From: Thalassotalea_F euphylliae
GTDB taxonomy: Bacteria > Pseudomonadota > Gammaproteobacteria > Enterobacterales > Alteromonadaceae
DNA length: 64,000 nucleotides
Reading direction: 5' to 3'
Assembly (NCBI RefSeq): GCF_042682785.1
Contig: NZ_JBHUIB010000012.1
Coordinates: forward strand, 62,001 to 126,000
Part shown: positions 1 through 7,580 of the stretch, one piece after another
How the letters are laid out: every line of letters starts with the position of its first letter
How positions within the stretch are numbered: the stretch's first letter is position 1
Notes under the pieces: generated by a model
Seen by the model: only the letters and a program-made list of their open reading frames with translations
Told to the model about the DNA's origin: nothing
Database searches by the model: none
Translations under genes and position numbers: made by a program

Positions 1-935
1 TGATAGAAAGCCGACAACTGCAATTGTGCCTGTTCAAATGCAATTGGGATAAACCGCACAGTTGTGCCTGCACGTAGCTGTGATAGGCGGAATAAGTCGG
101 TTTTCATCACGGTGCCAATACTTGGATAACCGCCCATGGTTTGCCTGTCTTTCATCAGTACTATCCATTGCGCTGCAGCGGGTAATTGTATCTGACCAAA
201 ACTGACAGGCGATGAAAAAGGGCTGGTTTCGTCTTTAATACGCTCAGCCACAGCGTCTAATCCATCAGCGTTGAGTCGAAACCCCATTTTGTTGCTGTTT
301 GCGTCTATCGTAAAAGACGTAGCTACTACTTTTTCTTTTAAAACCTTAGGTAAATTTAACCACGCAGGCGAAGGAATAAAGCGCAGTACCGCCGTTTCAC
401 TGTCAACATAAAAAGGCCAGGGTTTACATAAAGGCTTAGGCAGTTCGGTGATATTACCTTCGTACCCAAATTCACACTCAGCAACTAAGGTATTGGTACT
501 GGATTCATGCTTCGAAACAGCGCTTTCTAGCCAAGGTGTCGCATTAAACCCGTCTTTAATCGCTATGTAAGCATAATTTCCCTTCTCAAACGCGCCAAGC
601 TCGATTGTGTCATTGGCGTGAAGATGAATACATGTGCCTTGCTTTTCAGGTTCGCCATTACGTTTAACGGTGCAGTTAGCGCCTGTTATGGCGATACGCG
701 TACTGCTTGAAACGGTGAAACTTATTTGCCCAAAAACCACTTCTAACGCGGGTGAATTTGCGTTGTTTCCTAGCAGGTTGTTGGCGAGTAAGAAGCCATA
801 TTCATCGGCAGCACCAGAAGCAGGTACCCCCAAGCTTTGACTTGCGGGTCTACCAATATCTTGAAGCGAGACACGTTCCGCACCTTTGGTTACCGAAAGT
901 ACGTTAGCCAGTGTGTTAATCGGTGTGTTAGTCAA
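1..935 (-). CDS. pxpC: 5-oxoprolinase subunit C (PxpC/KipA family), 3' end outside window
   Basis: This is the biotin-dependent-carboxyltransferase-like subunit of the three-part ATP-dependent 5-oxoprolinase, which opens 5-oxoproline to glutamate in the cytosol. The frame is open from 935 to the left edge and gives about 311 residues, close to the usual family length, so only a little of the C-terminus is missing. Seen motifs are LQDIGRP and VPASGAAD near the N-terminus, GANC at about 90, and QTMGGYPSIGTV near the end, all typical of the family. The start is taken as TTG at 935-933 because a GGAGG lies five bases upstream; it overlaps the stop of pxpB by 8 bases, implying translational coupling. 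A nearby GTG at 940 is in another frame and hits a stop at once. Confidence 0.88.
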   Translation of the reverse strand, partial: MTNTPINTLANVLSVTKGAERVSLQDIGRPASQSLGVPASGAADEYGFLLANNLLGNNANSPALEVVFGQISFTVSSSTRIAITGANCTVKRNGEPEKQGTCIHLHANDTIELGAFEKGNYAYIAIKDGFNATPWLESAVSKHESSTNTLVAECEFGYEGNITELPKPLCKPWPFYVDSETAVLRFIPSPAWLNLPKVLKEKVVATSFTIDANSNKMGFRLNADGLDAVAERIKDETSPFSSPVSFGQIQLPAAAQWIVLMKDRQTMGGYPSIGTVMKTDLFRLSQLRAGTTVRFIPIAFEQAQLQLSAFY

Positions 936-1641
936 GGCACCCTCCAAGCGACAGGTATTCCGCTTTTGAAATAGGCACAAATCTCACTTCATCACCGACA
1001 GATATTGTCGTCTCAATGCTCTGTTCGGTGTAGCTAAACATGTTTAATGGCGTACGACCGATAATATGCCAACCGCCGGGCGAATCGGTTGGGTAAACCG
1101 CGGTTTGCTCTTCAGCAATAGCCACACAGCCAGCAGGCATGCGCACTCTAGGACTAGCGCGTCTTGGTAGCTTTAGCTTGCTATCAATATCAGCGAGATA
1201 ACAAAAACCGGGGGTAAAACCTAATGCATAGGCGTGATAAGAGCGCTGGCTATGTAATGTGACTATCTCTTCTGCACTAAGCCCCGTTGCCTGTGAAATA
1301 TCATCAATATCAATGCCTGCTTCCGCGCCATAGTATGTGGGTATCTCAATTAGCTTGCTGCTTGCCGTGTCGGCTATATCCTCATGAACATCATTCAGCA
1401 GCTGTTCAAGCTTGGTGATAAGTTGTTGGTTGGTAATTTGGGTAAAATCAAAGTACACCGTTAAGGTATGAAAACCGACTACGCTATCAATATACACCGA
1501 CGCTAAATGTGCTCGCAGCGTATGTTGATACTGCAAAATGTGCTGGTGCATCACTTGGTCTAGCGTCGCTGGCCAGCCAATAGTTACGGCATCTTCTGCG
1601 CAGATATGAATACTGGGAAGACTGAAAGTGTTTGCACGCAT
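928..1641 (-). CDS. pxpB: 5-oxoprolinase subunit B (PxpB/KipI family)
   Basis: The protein has 237 residues and matches the cyclophilin-like PxpB/KipI subunit that works with PxpA and PxpC to hydrolyse 5-oxoproline using ATP. The family core is visible in the second half: GFTPGFCYLADID, LKLPRRASPRVRMPAGCVAI and PTDSPGGWHIIGRTP. Its ATG shares one base with the TAA of pxpA (TAATG junction), and its own stop lies inside the pxpC start region, so the three genes form one coupled operon. KipI homologues in Bacillus inhibit a sporulation kinase, but the complete pxpABC set argues for the enzyme role here. Confidence 0.92.
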   Translation of the reverse strand: MRANTFSLPSIHICAEDAVTIGWPATLDQVMHQHILQYQHTLRAHLASVYIDSVVGFHTLTVYFDFTQITNQQLITKLEQLLNDVHEDIADTASSKLIEIPTYYGAEAGIDIDDISQATGLSAEEIVTLHSQRSYHAYALGFTPGFCYLADIDSKLKLPRRASPRVRMPAGCVAIAEEQTAVYPTDSPGGWHIIGRTPLNMFSYTEQSIETTISVGDEVRFVPISKAEYLSLGGCLD

Positions 1642-2369
1642 TAGCCGATTTCTTGTCGAATCGCTTTTACTAGCGCCAATGCGGAAGGCGTATCACCATG
1701 AACACACAAGGTATCGACCTTCAATGAAAGCGGCACACCGCTTATTGACGTCATTTGTCCTGTGTTGATAAGCGCTTTGATGCGATTAACCACTGTATCC
1801 GTATCATGAATAACAGCACTTGGGTGGCTTCTCGGCACTAGCAAACCCGAATCGAGGTAATTGCGATCAGCGAACGCTTCAAAGCGCAATGTAATGCCAA
1901 ATTGTGCGGCAATTTGTGTAAACGGTGTCGTATTAGGAATAGCTTGAATAACCAAGGCAAGCTTATCATCAACTGCGGCAATAGCGCGGCAAACCGTGGC
2001 GAATAACGATTGCTTAGCCATCATGTCGTTATAAAGCGCACCATGGGGCTTTACGTAGGTTACTTTCTGATTGTAAGTACTCGCTATCGCATTCAAGGCC
2101 CCAATTTGGTAATGCAAATAGGCGGTCAGCTCTTCGTCACTCATCACCATGCTGCGGCGTCCAAACCCTTGTAAATCCGGATAGCTTGGGTGCGCACCAA
2201 TTTCTGTGTCGTACTGCGCGGCAAGTTTCACTGTGTGATGCATAATTAACGGATCACCCGCATGCATGCCACATGCAATGTTTGCTTGATCAATCAGCGG
2301 CATAATGTCGGCATCATTACCCATTTGCCACGCACCAAAACTTTCACCTAAATCACAATTTAACTTCAT
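1641..2369 (-). CDS. pxpA: 5-oxoprolinase subunit A (LamB/YcsF family)
   Basis: This is the LamB/YcsF-family subunit of 5-oxoprolinase, 242 residues from the chosen start. Family motifs are plain: KLNCDLGESFGAW at the N-terminus, IDQANIACGMHAGDP, IGAHPSYPDLQGFGRR, VKPHGALYNDM, EAFADRNY and VHGDTPSAL. The reading frame extends upstream to 2450, but members of the family begin at the M-KLNCDLGE block, so ATG at 2369 is preferred; the extra 27 residues (cysteine-free and basic) have no counterpart in the family. No strong ribosome binding site is visible. The gene heads the pxpABC operon and is divergent from the outer-membrane barrel gene at 2525. Confidence 0.92.
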   Translation of the reverse strand: MKLNCDLGESFGAWQMGNDADIMPLIDQANIACGMHAGDPLIMHHTVKLAAQYDTEIGAHPSYPDLQGFGRRSMVMSDEELTAYLHYQIGALNAIASTYNQKVTYVKPHGALYNDMMAKQSLFATVCRAIAAVDDKLALVIQAIPNTTPFTQIAAQFGITLRFEAFADRNYLDSGLLVPRSHPSAVIHDTDTVVNRIKALINTGQMTSISGVPLSLKVDTLCVHGDTPSALALVKAIRQEIG

Positions 2370-2524
2370 CGAAAATACAGTCGCCGCCAGCAGAACTTTT
2401 GTGTAGCGATAAGGTAGCGTAATTACAGTGAAATTTACAGGGTGCGACAATTTGTCGCATGTGAATTTGTGTCCGAGGTCGTTAGACTTTCACTCGTTAA
2501 TTCGCTGCACACAATAATAATGTA

Positions 2525-3658
2525 ATGAACAAATCTGTTGTATTTTCTGCGTTGTCGCTTCTTTCTCTTCAAGTATTTGCCGATCAAAATCACCAATCGG
2601 GCATACCGTCGCCTGCTATTTCGCATGCACCCATTTCGGTCATGGGCGATCATCTTCATAAAGCAGGTGAGTGGATGGTTTCATATCGCTACATGGATAT
2701 GAAAATGGAAGGCTTATTAAGTGGTGATGACAGTATCCCGCTTGATGACGTGCTTAACGATTACATGATGGCACCGAAGAAAATGGATATGAAAATGCAC
2801 ATGCTAGGCATGATGTATGCGCCAACTGACGATGTCACCTTGATGTTGATGGTTAACTATCTTGATAACGAGATGGATAGTGTCATGCGTATGCATATGC
2901 CAGCTATGGACGGTGGAATAGAACATGGTGCAGGAGACGGCATGTCTGATGGTATGAGCGATATGCATGGCGACATGCACGATCATATGGACGAAAGCAT
3001 GAACCATATGATGACCATGGACACCGCTTTTAGCACGTCCTCTTCAGGGCTAGGCGATACACGCGTATCGGCATTGATTAACGCCTTCAATGAAGAACAC
3101 TATCGTTCACATTTCACAGTCGGCGTATCCATCCCTACTGGTGATATCGACCAAAAAGATTCAACGCCAATGAACCCAAATGCCGTGCTTGGCTATCGCA
3201 TGCAATTAGGGTCTGGCAGCTACCATTTATTCGGCGCGTTTACCTTTGTTTATGACAAACATGACTGGCAGTTCGGCACCCAGTTTAACTATGAAACCGC
3301 GCTAGAGTATAACGACGAAGATTACCGCAAGGGCGACAAAATACTTTGGCAAAACTGGCTAGCGTACAGCGTTACGCACAATGTCAGTGTTTCAGCACGA
3401 CTTGCTCTTACCAACCAAGAAGAAACAGACGGTGCTGACCCACGACTTAACCCTATGATGATGCCAACAGCCGACCCTATGATGACCGGATACAACCAAC
3501 TCGACGGGGCAATTGGCGTTAATTATGTGTTTACACAAGGCGCCTTGAAAGGGCACCGAATAGCGCTTGAATATATTACGCCAATCGACCAAGACGTTGA
3601 TGGTATTCAAATGGAGACAGACAGCACCTTAGTTGCTGGTTGGCAATACGCATTTTAG
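2525..3658 (+). CDS. methionine/histidine-rich outer-membrane beta-barrel protein
   Basis: The 377-residue product begins with a signal peptide (cleavage probably after VFA, residue 19) and ends in a terminal aromatic residue (WQYAF), as outer-membrane barrels do. The pattern YRYMDMKMEGL, KMDMKMHMLGMMYAPTDDVTLM and late strands such as GVNYVF resemble the phenol_MetA_deg/alpha-amylase-like porin family. Methionine is extremely frequent between residues 55 and 165, and a segment at about 120-165 alternates Met, His and Asp, which suggests binding of soft metals such as copper; this is inference. It is followed 45 bases later by a RegB-like sensor kinase, so co-transcription is possible. The exact substrate is unknown. 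Confidence 0.75.
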   Translation: MNKSVVFSALSLLSLQVFADQNHQSGIPSPAISHAPISVMGDHLHKAGEWMVSYRYMDMKMEGLLSGDDSIPLDDVLNDYMMAPKKMDMKMHMLGMMYAPTDDVTLMLMVNYLDNEMDSVMRMHMPAMDGGIEHGAGDGMSDGMSDMHGDMHDHMDESMNHMMTMDTAFSTSSSGLGDTRVSALINAFNEEHYRSHFTVGVSIPTGDIDQKDSTPMNPNAVLGYRMQLGSGSYHLFGAFTFVYDKHDWQFGTQFNYETALEYNDEDYRKGDKILWQNWLAYSVTHNVSVSARLALTNQEETDGADPRLNPMMMPTADPMMTGYNQLDGAIGVNYVFTQGALKGHRIALEYITPIDQDVDGIQMETDSTLVAGWQYAF

Positions 3659-3703
3659 TGTGACGACGGCACTTGATTTTAACGGCGAAGGTTTTTAGCC
3701 TGA

Positions 3704-4966
3704 ATGACGAATAAAGGCTCAGGGAACATTCGCGTGACACAATTTCCGCAGAAAACCGCTTGGTTTTTTCTACCCTGGCTACTTTGGGTCCTCACCCTTG
3801 TAGCCATTTTTTTTGCTGGTGAAAAAGAACAACCGTGGGTGTGGGCGGTATGTGCCGGTTATGCGTTATCGTTACTGCTGATTAATCGCGAAAAGTTGTA
3901 CCTGAACTCTGCGGACTCTGCAGGCCAAATTGCGTTAAGTGCAACGCCCTTTATTATCGACCTGTGCTTCTACGGCGTTATTCTCTTGTTTCATGACGGT
4001 GCCAGCAATGGCGGTGTCTCCGTTTTGTATTTGCCCGTTATTGTTGCTGCTATGCAGGTAAGACGTCGAGTGGCTTGGTTAGTCACCGGCTTGGCAATCG
4101 CCATATACAGTGGTTTGATGATGCAAGGACATGCGGCGCATTTTGAACATCTCTCCGCGTCATTCGCTAGTCATTTATCTGGTATGTGGCTGACTTTTAG
4201 TGTGTCAACCGTGTTGATTACCTGGTTTGTTACGCAGCAGCGCCAAGCCATTGTGACTCAAGAGCAGCAAATTCATCAATTAAGAGAACGCCAGCTGCGA
4301 GACGAACAAATACTTACCTTAGCAACCGTTAGTGCTAATACAACGCATCGTTTAGCCACGCCGCTGTCGACAGCGAAATTATTGGTTGATGAGCTTAATC
4401 AAGACAAGCAATTTGACCAAACCATTGTTGATGACCTCTCTGCGCAAATTGATACTTGCCATGCCACAGTGCACACCATTGCCAAGCAGTCGCGAGAACA
4501 TCAGACCACCGAGCTTAAAACCCAACCCGCGAAAGAATTTATTGAACAAACACTGCAATACTGGTGGGTAAGTAGAAACGATGTGCAATACCAGCTGTCG
4601 ATTTCCAAAGCACTGGAAAACAAAACCTTGATGACTGACTTTAATTTGCAAATGTCGCTCACTAATTTGCTAGAAAATGCTGCATTTGCCAGTCTTGCTA
4701 ATAATCACAGTGACATCGATATTTCTGTGGATATCGCAAATATAGACACCAGCCCACAGCTTGTTATCAATATTGACGATAAAGGGCAGGGCATTGCACC
4801 TGAATTACTCGACCAACTCGGTCACCGCGCGGTGAGCTCAAAAACAAAAGGCATGGGCATGGGGCTGGCGCTGGCAAACGCCACCATAGAGCGTTTTAAC
4901 GGCGAGTTGCGATTGTTTAACTTAACACAAGGCTCTCGCAGCCAAGTTTCATTGCCGCTTGCTTAA
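3704..4966 (+). CDS. RegB/PrrB-like redox sensor histidine kinase
   Basis: The 420-residue product has about six membrane segments between residues 20 and 176, then a coiled region (about 178-203), a dimerisation domain with phospho-acceptor His215 in the block ANTTHRLATPLS, and an ATPase domain with N-box LTNLLENAA, G1 DDKGQGIAPE and G2 GMGMGLALA. The H-box follows the RegB/PrrB/ActS pattern rather than the usual HELRTP. Cys252, 37 residues after the histidine in IDTCHATV, sits where RegB carries its redox-active cysteine. The quinone-contact motif of RegB (GGxxNPF, between membrane helices) is here DGASNGG, so NPF is not conserved. The next gene is the cognate regulator, with its start close to this stop. 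Confidence 0.88.
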   Translation: MTNKGSGNIRVTQFPQKTAWFFLPWLLWVLTLVAIFFAGEKEQPWVWAVCAGYALSLLLINREKLYLNSADSAGQIALSATPFIIDLCFYGVILLFHDGASNGGVSVLYLPVIVAAMQVRRRVAWLVTGLAIAIYSGLMMQGHAAHFEHLSASFASHLSGMWLTFSVSTVLITWFVTQQRQAIVTQEQQIHQLRERQLRDEQILTLATVSANTTHRLATPLSTAKLLVDELNQDKQFDQTIVDDLSAQIDTCHATVHTIAKQSREHQTTELKTQPAKEFIEQTLQYWWVSRNDVQYQLSISKALENKTLMTDFNLQMSLTNLLENAAFASLANNHSDIDISVDIANIDTSPQLVINIDDKGQGIAPELLDQLGHRAVSSKTKGMGMGLALANATIERFNGELRLFNLTQGSRSQVSLPLA

Positions 4967-4982
4967 TTATGATGAGTTATTG

Positions 4983-5516
4983 ATGACGCCTTTACTCCTG
5001 CTAGAAGACGACAACGCCTTTGCACGTGTACTGTCTAGACAGCTTGCTAAACAACAATATGACGTAACGCATATCGAGCAAGTGCAACAATTACTGCCAA
5101 CCGCGAAAACGTTGACTCCAGATGTTGTTTTGCTTGATATGAATATCGACGGCGATTCGTCTATCCCGATGATCGGTGAACTACGCGCACTGCTGCCTGC
5201 CAGTAAAATCATTCTGGTTACCGGATATGCCAGTATTGCCACCACGGTAGCCGCGATAAAAGCTGGCGCAGATGACTACCTTCCCAAACCTATCGATATT
5301 CAAGCACTACTCAATATTCTAAACAGCGGAGACAGCTCATCTAGCGAGATTGAGGCGACTAGCGATACCTTATCGTCACCAGAGCGTATGGAATGGGAAT
5401 ATATTCAGCGGGTGTTGAATGACAACAAAGGCAATATCTCAGCCACTGCAAGACAGTTAAATATGCATCGCCGTACCTTACAAAGAAAGCTTTCAAAAAG
5501 GCCGGTGAGTAGTTAA
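4983..5516 (+). CDS. RegA/PrrA/ActR-like response regulator
   Basis: The 177-residue product is a receiver domain plus a short Fis-type helix-turn-helix, the layout and length of RegA/PrrA. Receiver residues are in place: acidic pair Asp9-Asp10, phospho-acceptor Asp52 in VLLDMNID, Thr80 in LVTGY and Lys102 in YLPKP. The C-terminus GNISATARQLNMHRRTLQRK is almost the RegA consensus. A frame extension reaches ATG at 4959, overlapping the kinase stop by 8 bases; I prefer ATG at 4983 because RegA proteins begin just before the LLLLEDDN strand, but the upstream start would give direct coupling and cannot be excluded. In known systems the pair activates or represses respiration and carbon/nitrogen genes according to redox state. 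Confidence 0.88.
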   Translation: MTPLLLLEDDNAFARVLSRQLAKQQYDVTHIEQVQQLLPTAKTLTPDVVLLDMNIDGDSSIPMIGELRALLPASKIILVTGYASIATTVAAIKAGADDYLPKPIDIQALLNILNSGDSSSSEIEATSDTLSSPERMEWEYIQRVLNDNKGNISATARQLNMHRRTLQRKLSKRPVSS

Positions 5517-5732
5517 CTCTTTGCGGGGTGATAGCGCGAATCTGAACGGCAACTCTGATAAATTGCGCACTTTTTTCTTTAGACTTCTTTGCTAATGTTC
5601 AAGTTTTTTCTTAGCTATCATTAAGGTTAGGTAATTTGATAAAGACGTCAAAATCAGAAAAGTGAGCAGTTGCTTGGTAGAGAAATGCGCGATATACAGA
5701 CTATTAAATTGTTAAATGCTAAGGAGAGGTCA

Positions 5733-6080
5733 ATGCATAAATTTTTTTTCGTTTTTCTATTTAGTGTTTACTTATGGCCAAGTCAGGTAATAGGAAATTC
5801 GTTTAGCTGTGGTTTGAAACCTTTACCTAACCTTGGTTGTACAATCGGACGTTGTATTAATGGAAAGTGGGAGCAAGTCTGTAATTCAACTCCTTCAATG
5901 TCCTGCGGTCTAAAACCTTTACCTAAACAAGGGTGTAAAATAGGTCGGTGTATTAACGGTTCATGGGAGCAAGTTTGTAACTCTTCTCCTTCTATGTCTT
6001 GCGGTTTAAAGCCACTACCAAAGCTTGGTTGTACAATTGGACGTTGCATAAATGGAAATTGGGAACAAATTTGTAGTTAG
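5733..6080 (+). CDS. small exported protein with three 32-residue four-cysteine repeats
   Basis: The 115-residue product has a signal peptide (residues 1 to about 22, hydrophobic FFFVFLFSVYLW, cleavage near VIG-NS). The mature part is three near-identical units starting at residues 25, 57 and 89: SCGLKPLPxxGCxIGRCING then xWEQxC, with a short Ser/Thr-Pro-Ser-Met linker. Cysteines fall at unit positions 2, 12, 17 and 26, giving twelve in all (26, 36, 41, 50, 58, 68, 73, 82, 90, 100, 105, 114), which suggests disulfide-locked mini-domains in the periplasm or outside. The ATG at 5733 is chosen over an upstream one at 5670 because AAGGAG lies just before it and the signal peptide follows. I do not recognise the family and assign no function. 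Confidence 0.82.
   Translation: MHKFFFVFLFSVYLWPSQVIGNSFSCGLKPLPNLGCTIGRCINGKWEQVCNSTPSMSCGLKPLPKQGCKIGRCINGSWEQVCNSSPSMSCGLKPLPKLGCTIGRCINGNWEQICS
5805..6077 (+). repeat. in-frame 96-bp tandem repeat, 2.8 copies
   Basis: Three units begin at 5805, 5901 and 5997; the first two are 96 bases and the third is cut by the stop codon after 81. They encode the cysteine-repeat units of the exported protein. The units differ mostly at synonymous or linker positions, so the duplications are not brand new and the protein sequence appears to be under selection. The number of units could vary between strains. Confidence 0.9.
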
Positions 6081-6184
6081 CATATAGCAAGCTGTTTAAG
6101 CACGAGACTGCTACCGTTTGGCTCGGCTTCGCTTCGATACACATATTAGCCAAACTTTACCAGCTACTTAACAGTGTGTTAGAG
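6080..6184 (+). other. integron attC recombination site (plus orientation)
   Basis: The site has the paired structure of attC. R'' is GCATATAGC at 6080; L'' CTGTTTAAG (6092-6100) pairs with L' CTTAACAG (6167-6174) leaving one unpaired T, the extrahelical base that sets strand choice; the centre has a perfect GTTTGGCT (6116-6123) / AGCCAAAC (6148-6155) stem; and the R' core GTTAGAG is at 6178. Total length of about 105 bases is usual. It lies directly after the stop codon of the cysteine-repeat gene. Confidence 0.72.
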
Positions 6185-6214
6185 CTAAAAACTGTCGCAT
6201 AAAAGGACCGCAGT

Positions 6215-6973
6215 GTGAAAGACTATTTCTACATAAATGATAGATTGGTGCAGGATTATTCTCAGCAGCTTAACCTTTCAACCCATGAGTCAAAGCCATC
6301 GAAAAAGGAGTCCCGTGTTAGTGTCTCACTAAATCCAAAATACGAACGAAAAAAGGAGTTCAGCAGTCAAATATTATCTTCTACTAAGCTTGTAGATAAT
6401 TTGCATCAAGCTTTGGTGAAAAGAGGCCTCGTAAGTCAATCTAGACCTTTTGTAATGGAGTCTCTCCTTTCTTCCGAAACCGAAATCCCATTCGTATTTG
6501 AGCAAATAAAAGCAACAAAACTCATATTTACTCAAGAGCACCTATCCCGAATTCCAAGTATTAAAGAGCTTGCGGTATGGATTGCTGACCCAGATTCAAA
6601 CCAACTCACTGATGAGGAATGGACTTGGCATGGCACTTTTTTGTTGTTGCCACAAATCCATTTCGATGATGGAGTTTATCGAACAGTAATGTCTGGCTGC
6701 TCAGCATTGCAGATGCTTTTGAATGGGATTAAAGGTGAAGTGAGCGAACCTCTTTGGCGAGGTGCTTCAGGGGAACCTTTGGGGAGAGGGTCATTCAGGC
6801 ACCCTGTAGAGAAGCTGGTTGATCACGGAGCGATTGAAATAGGGGAAAGGAAAATTGAAACCTTGTACCGAATGCGATACCTCACTAATGAGCAATGTTA
6901 TACTCATTTAGGAGTTGAGCATCGGGTAAATGACTTATTGGGTTACCCAATATATATGGCAGAACTGCTCTAA
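6215..6973 (+). CDS. unrecognised 252-residue cytosolic protein, probable second cassette gene
   Basis: The product (252 residues, GTG start at 6215 with AAGGA 7 bases upstream) has no signal peptide or membrane segment. It opens with KDYFYINDRLVQDYSQQL, a pattern reminiscent of DUF6414-like proteins that begin with a Tyr-rich strand and a helix, but I cannot place it with confidence. A later block, WIADPDS...WTWHGTFLLLP, is rich in Trp. It begins 31 bases after the attC core at 6178-6184, as cassette genes do, and its stop overlaps the sequence GCTCTAA, complementary to the start of that same putative cassette (TTAGAGC). Function unknown; defence or immunity roles are common for cassette cargo but nothing here proves one. 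Confidence 0.7.
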   Translation: MKDYFYINDRLVQDYSQQLNLSTHESKPSKKESRVSVSLNPKYERKKEFSSQILSSTKLVDNLHQALVKRGLVSQSRPFVMESLLSSETEIPFVFEQIKATKLIFTQEHLSRIPSIKELAVWIADPDSNQLTDEEWTWHGTFLLLPQIHFDDGVYRTVMSGCSALQMLLNGIKGEVSEPLWRGASGEPLGRGSFRHPVEKLVDHGAIEIGERKIETLYRMRYLTNEQCYTHLGVEHRVNDLLGYPIYMAELL

Positions 6974-7056
6974 TTAGCAAAACCAGAGCGTCTTAAAACG
7001 TGCGGTTGGATTTTTCATTCTGTAAGCGCGATTTAGCCTTACTTGGGGCGTTACCA
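6967..7056 (+). other. possible decayed attC after the second cassette gene
   Basis: GCTCTAAT at 6967-6974 matches the expected R'' partner of the cassette start TTAGAGC except for one base, and AGCAAAACC follows as in other attC sites. A GTTACC lies about 80 bases on. I could not find convincing L''/L' pairing between them, so the site is at best degenerate. Confidence 0.25.
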
Positions 7057-7073
7057 CTGTCCGCTTTTGGCAC

Positions 7074-7092
7074 AAAACAGACTTTCAGTCTG
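7074..7092 (-). terminator. likely terminator for the ybaK operon
   Basis: Read on the minus strand, the stem CAGACT-gaa-AGTCTG is followed by TTTTG. A second inverted repeat (AGGTTGGCG-ctc-CGCCACCT type) lies between it and the ybaK stop. Position and T-run fit an intrinsic terminator for the minus-strand genes. Confidence 0.55.
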
Positions 7093-7112
7093 GAAGGTGG
7101 CGAGCGCCAACC

Positions 7113-7580
7113 TCAACTCGCCAGCGGCGCAAACGTTCCATTCAGCGATTGACACAATTCTTGCGGGCTAAGTTCTATTTCTAGCCCTCGTTTACCACCA
7201 CTGACAAACACAGTATCAAAACTATTCGCTGATTCATCAATAAAGGTGGGTAGCCTTTTCTTTTGCCCAAGCGGGCTAACGCCGCCTAATACATAACCCG
7301 TTGATTTTTGCACATGCTCTGGTTTTGCCATCTGTACTTTTTTGCATTTGGCAGCCTTGGCAAGCAGCTTAAAGCTGAGTTGTTTATCGACAGGGACAAT
7401 AGCAACAATCAATTCGCCAGTGTCTTTTTCTGCGACGAGCGTTTTAAAAACTTGCTCACTATTAATACCAAGTTTTTCGGCGGCTTCTTGCCCATAAGAT
7501 TCCGCATTGGGATCATGCTGATATTGGTGCAAGTTGAAGTCTAGTTTTAGCTTTTTAGCGATATTTACTGCCGGCGTCAC
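7113..7580 (-). CDS. ybaK: Cys-tRNA(Pro)/Cys-tRNA(Cys) deacylase YbaK
   Basis: The 155-residue product belongs to the YbaK/EbsC family of aminoacyl-tRNA editing enzymes, which hydrolyse mischarged Cys-tRNA(Pro). Seen features include the N-terminal MTPAVNIAKK, LGINSEQVFKTLV with the family lysine, AIVPVDKQLSFKLLAKA, the glycine-rich block STGYVLGGVSPLGQKKRLPT and VSGGKRGLEIELSP. Length is standard. The ATG overlaps the stop of the upstream DCC-family gene by 4 bases, so it is the last gene of a three-gene minus-strand unit. Confidence 0.93.
   Translation of the reverse strand: MTPAVNIAKKLKLDFNLHQYQHDPNAESYGQEAAEKLGINSEQVFKTLVAEKDTGELIVAIVPVDKQLSFKLLAKAAKCKKVQMAKPEHVQKSTGYVLGGVSPLGQKKRLPTFIDESANSFDTVFVSGGKRGLEIELSPQELCQSLNGTFAPLAS

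Larger units (their letters stand above)
5712..6178 (+). mobile_element. integron-type gene cassette (467 bp) carrying the cysteine-repeat gene
   Basis: The left boundary is at G/TTAAAT (5711-5717), fitting the core-site pattern GTTRRRY; the right boundary is at G/TTAGAG (6178-6184). The single gene starts 21 bases inside the left edge and its stop touches the attC site, the compact layout of integron cassettes. The cassette start GTTAAATGC is nearly complementary to the R'' box GCATATAGC of its attC (7 of 9 positions). No integrase or attI is present nearby and no attC precedes the cassette, so it may be a solitary insertion or a remnant. Confidence 0.6.

Noticed and set aside
2804..3007. 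Long histidine-rich frame on the minus strand opposite the Met-rich barrel
   Set aside because: It is the mirror of ATG codons (read as CAT, histidine) and has no start context; the plus-strand gene explains it.
5805..6077. Regular 96-bp repeats resembling an array
   Set aside because: They are in-frame coding repeats without variable spacers, so they are not a CRISPR array.
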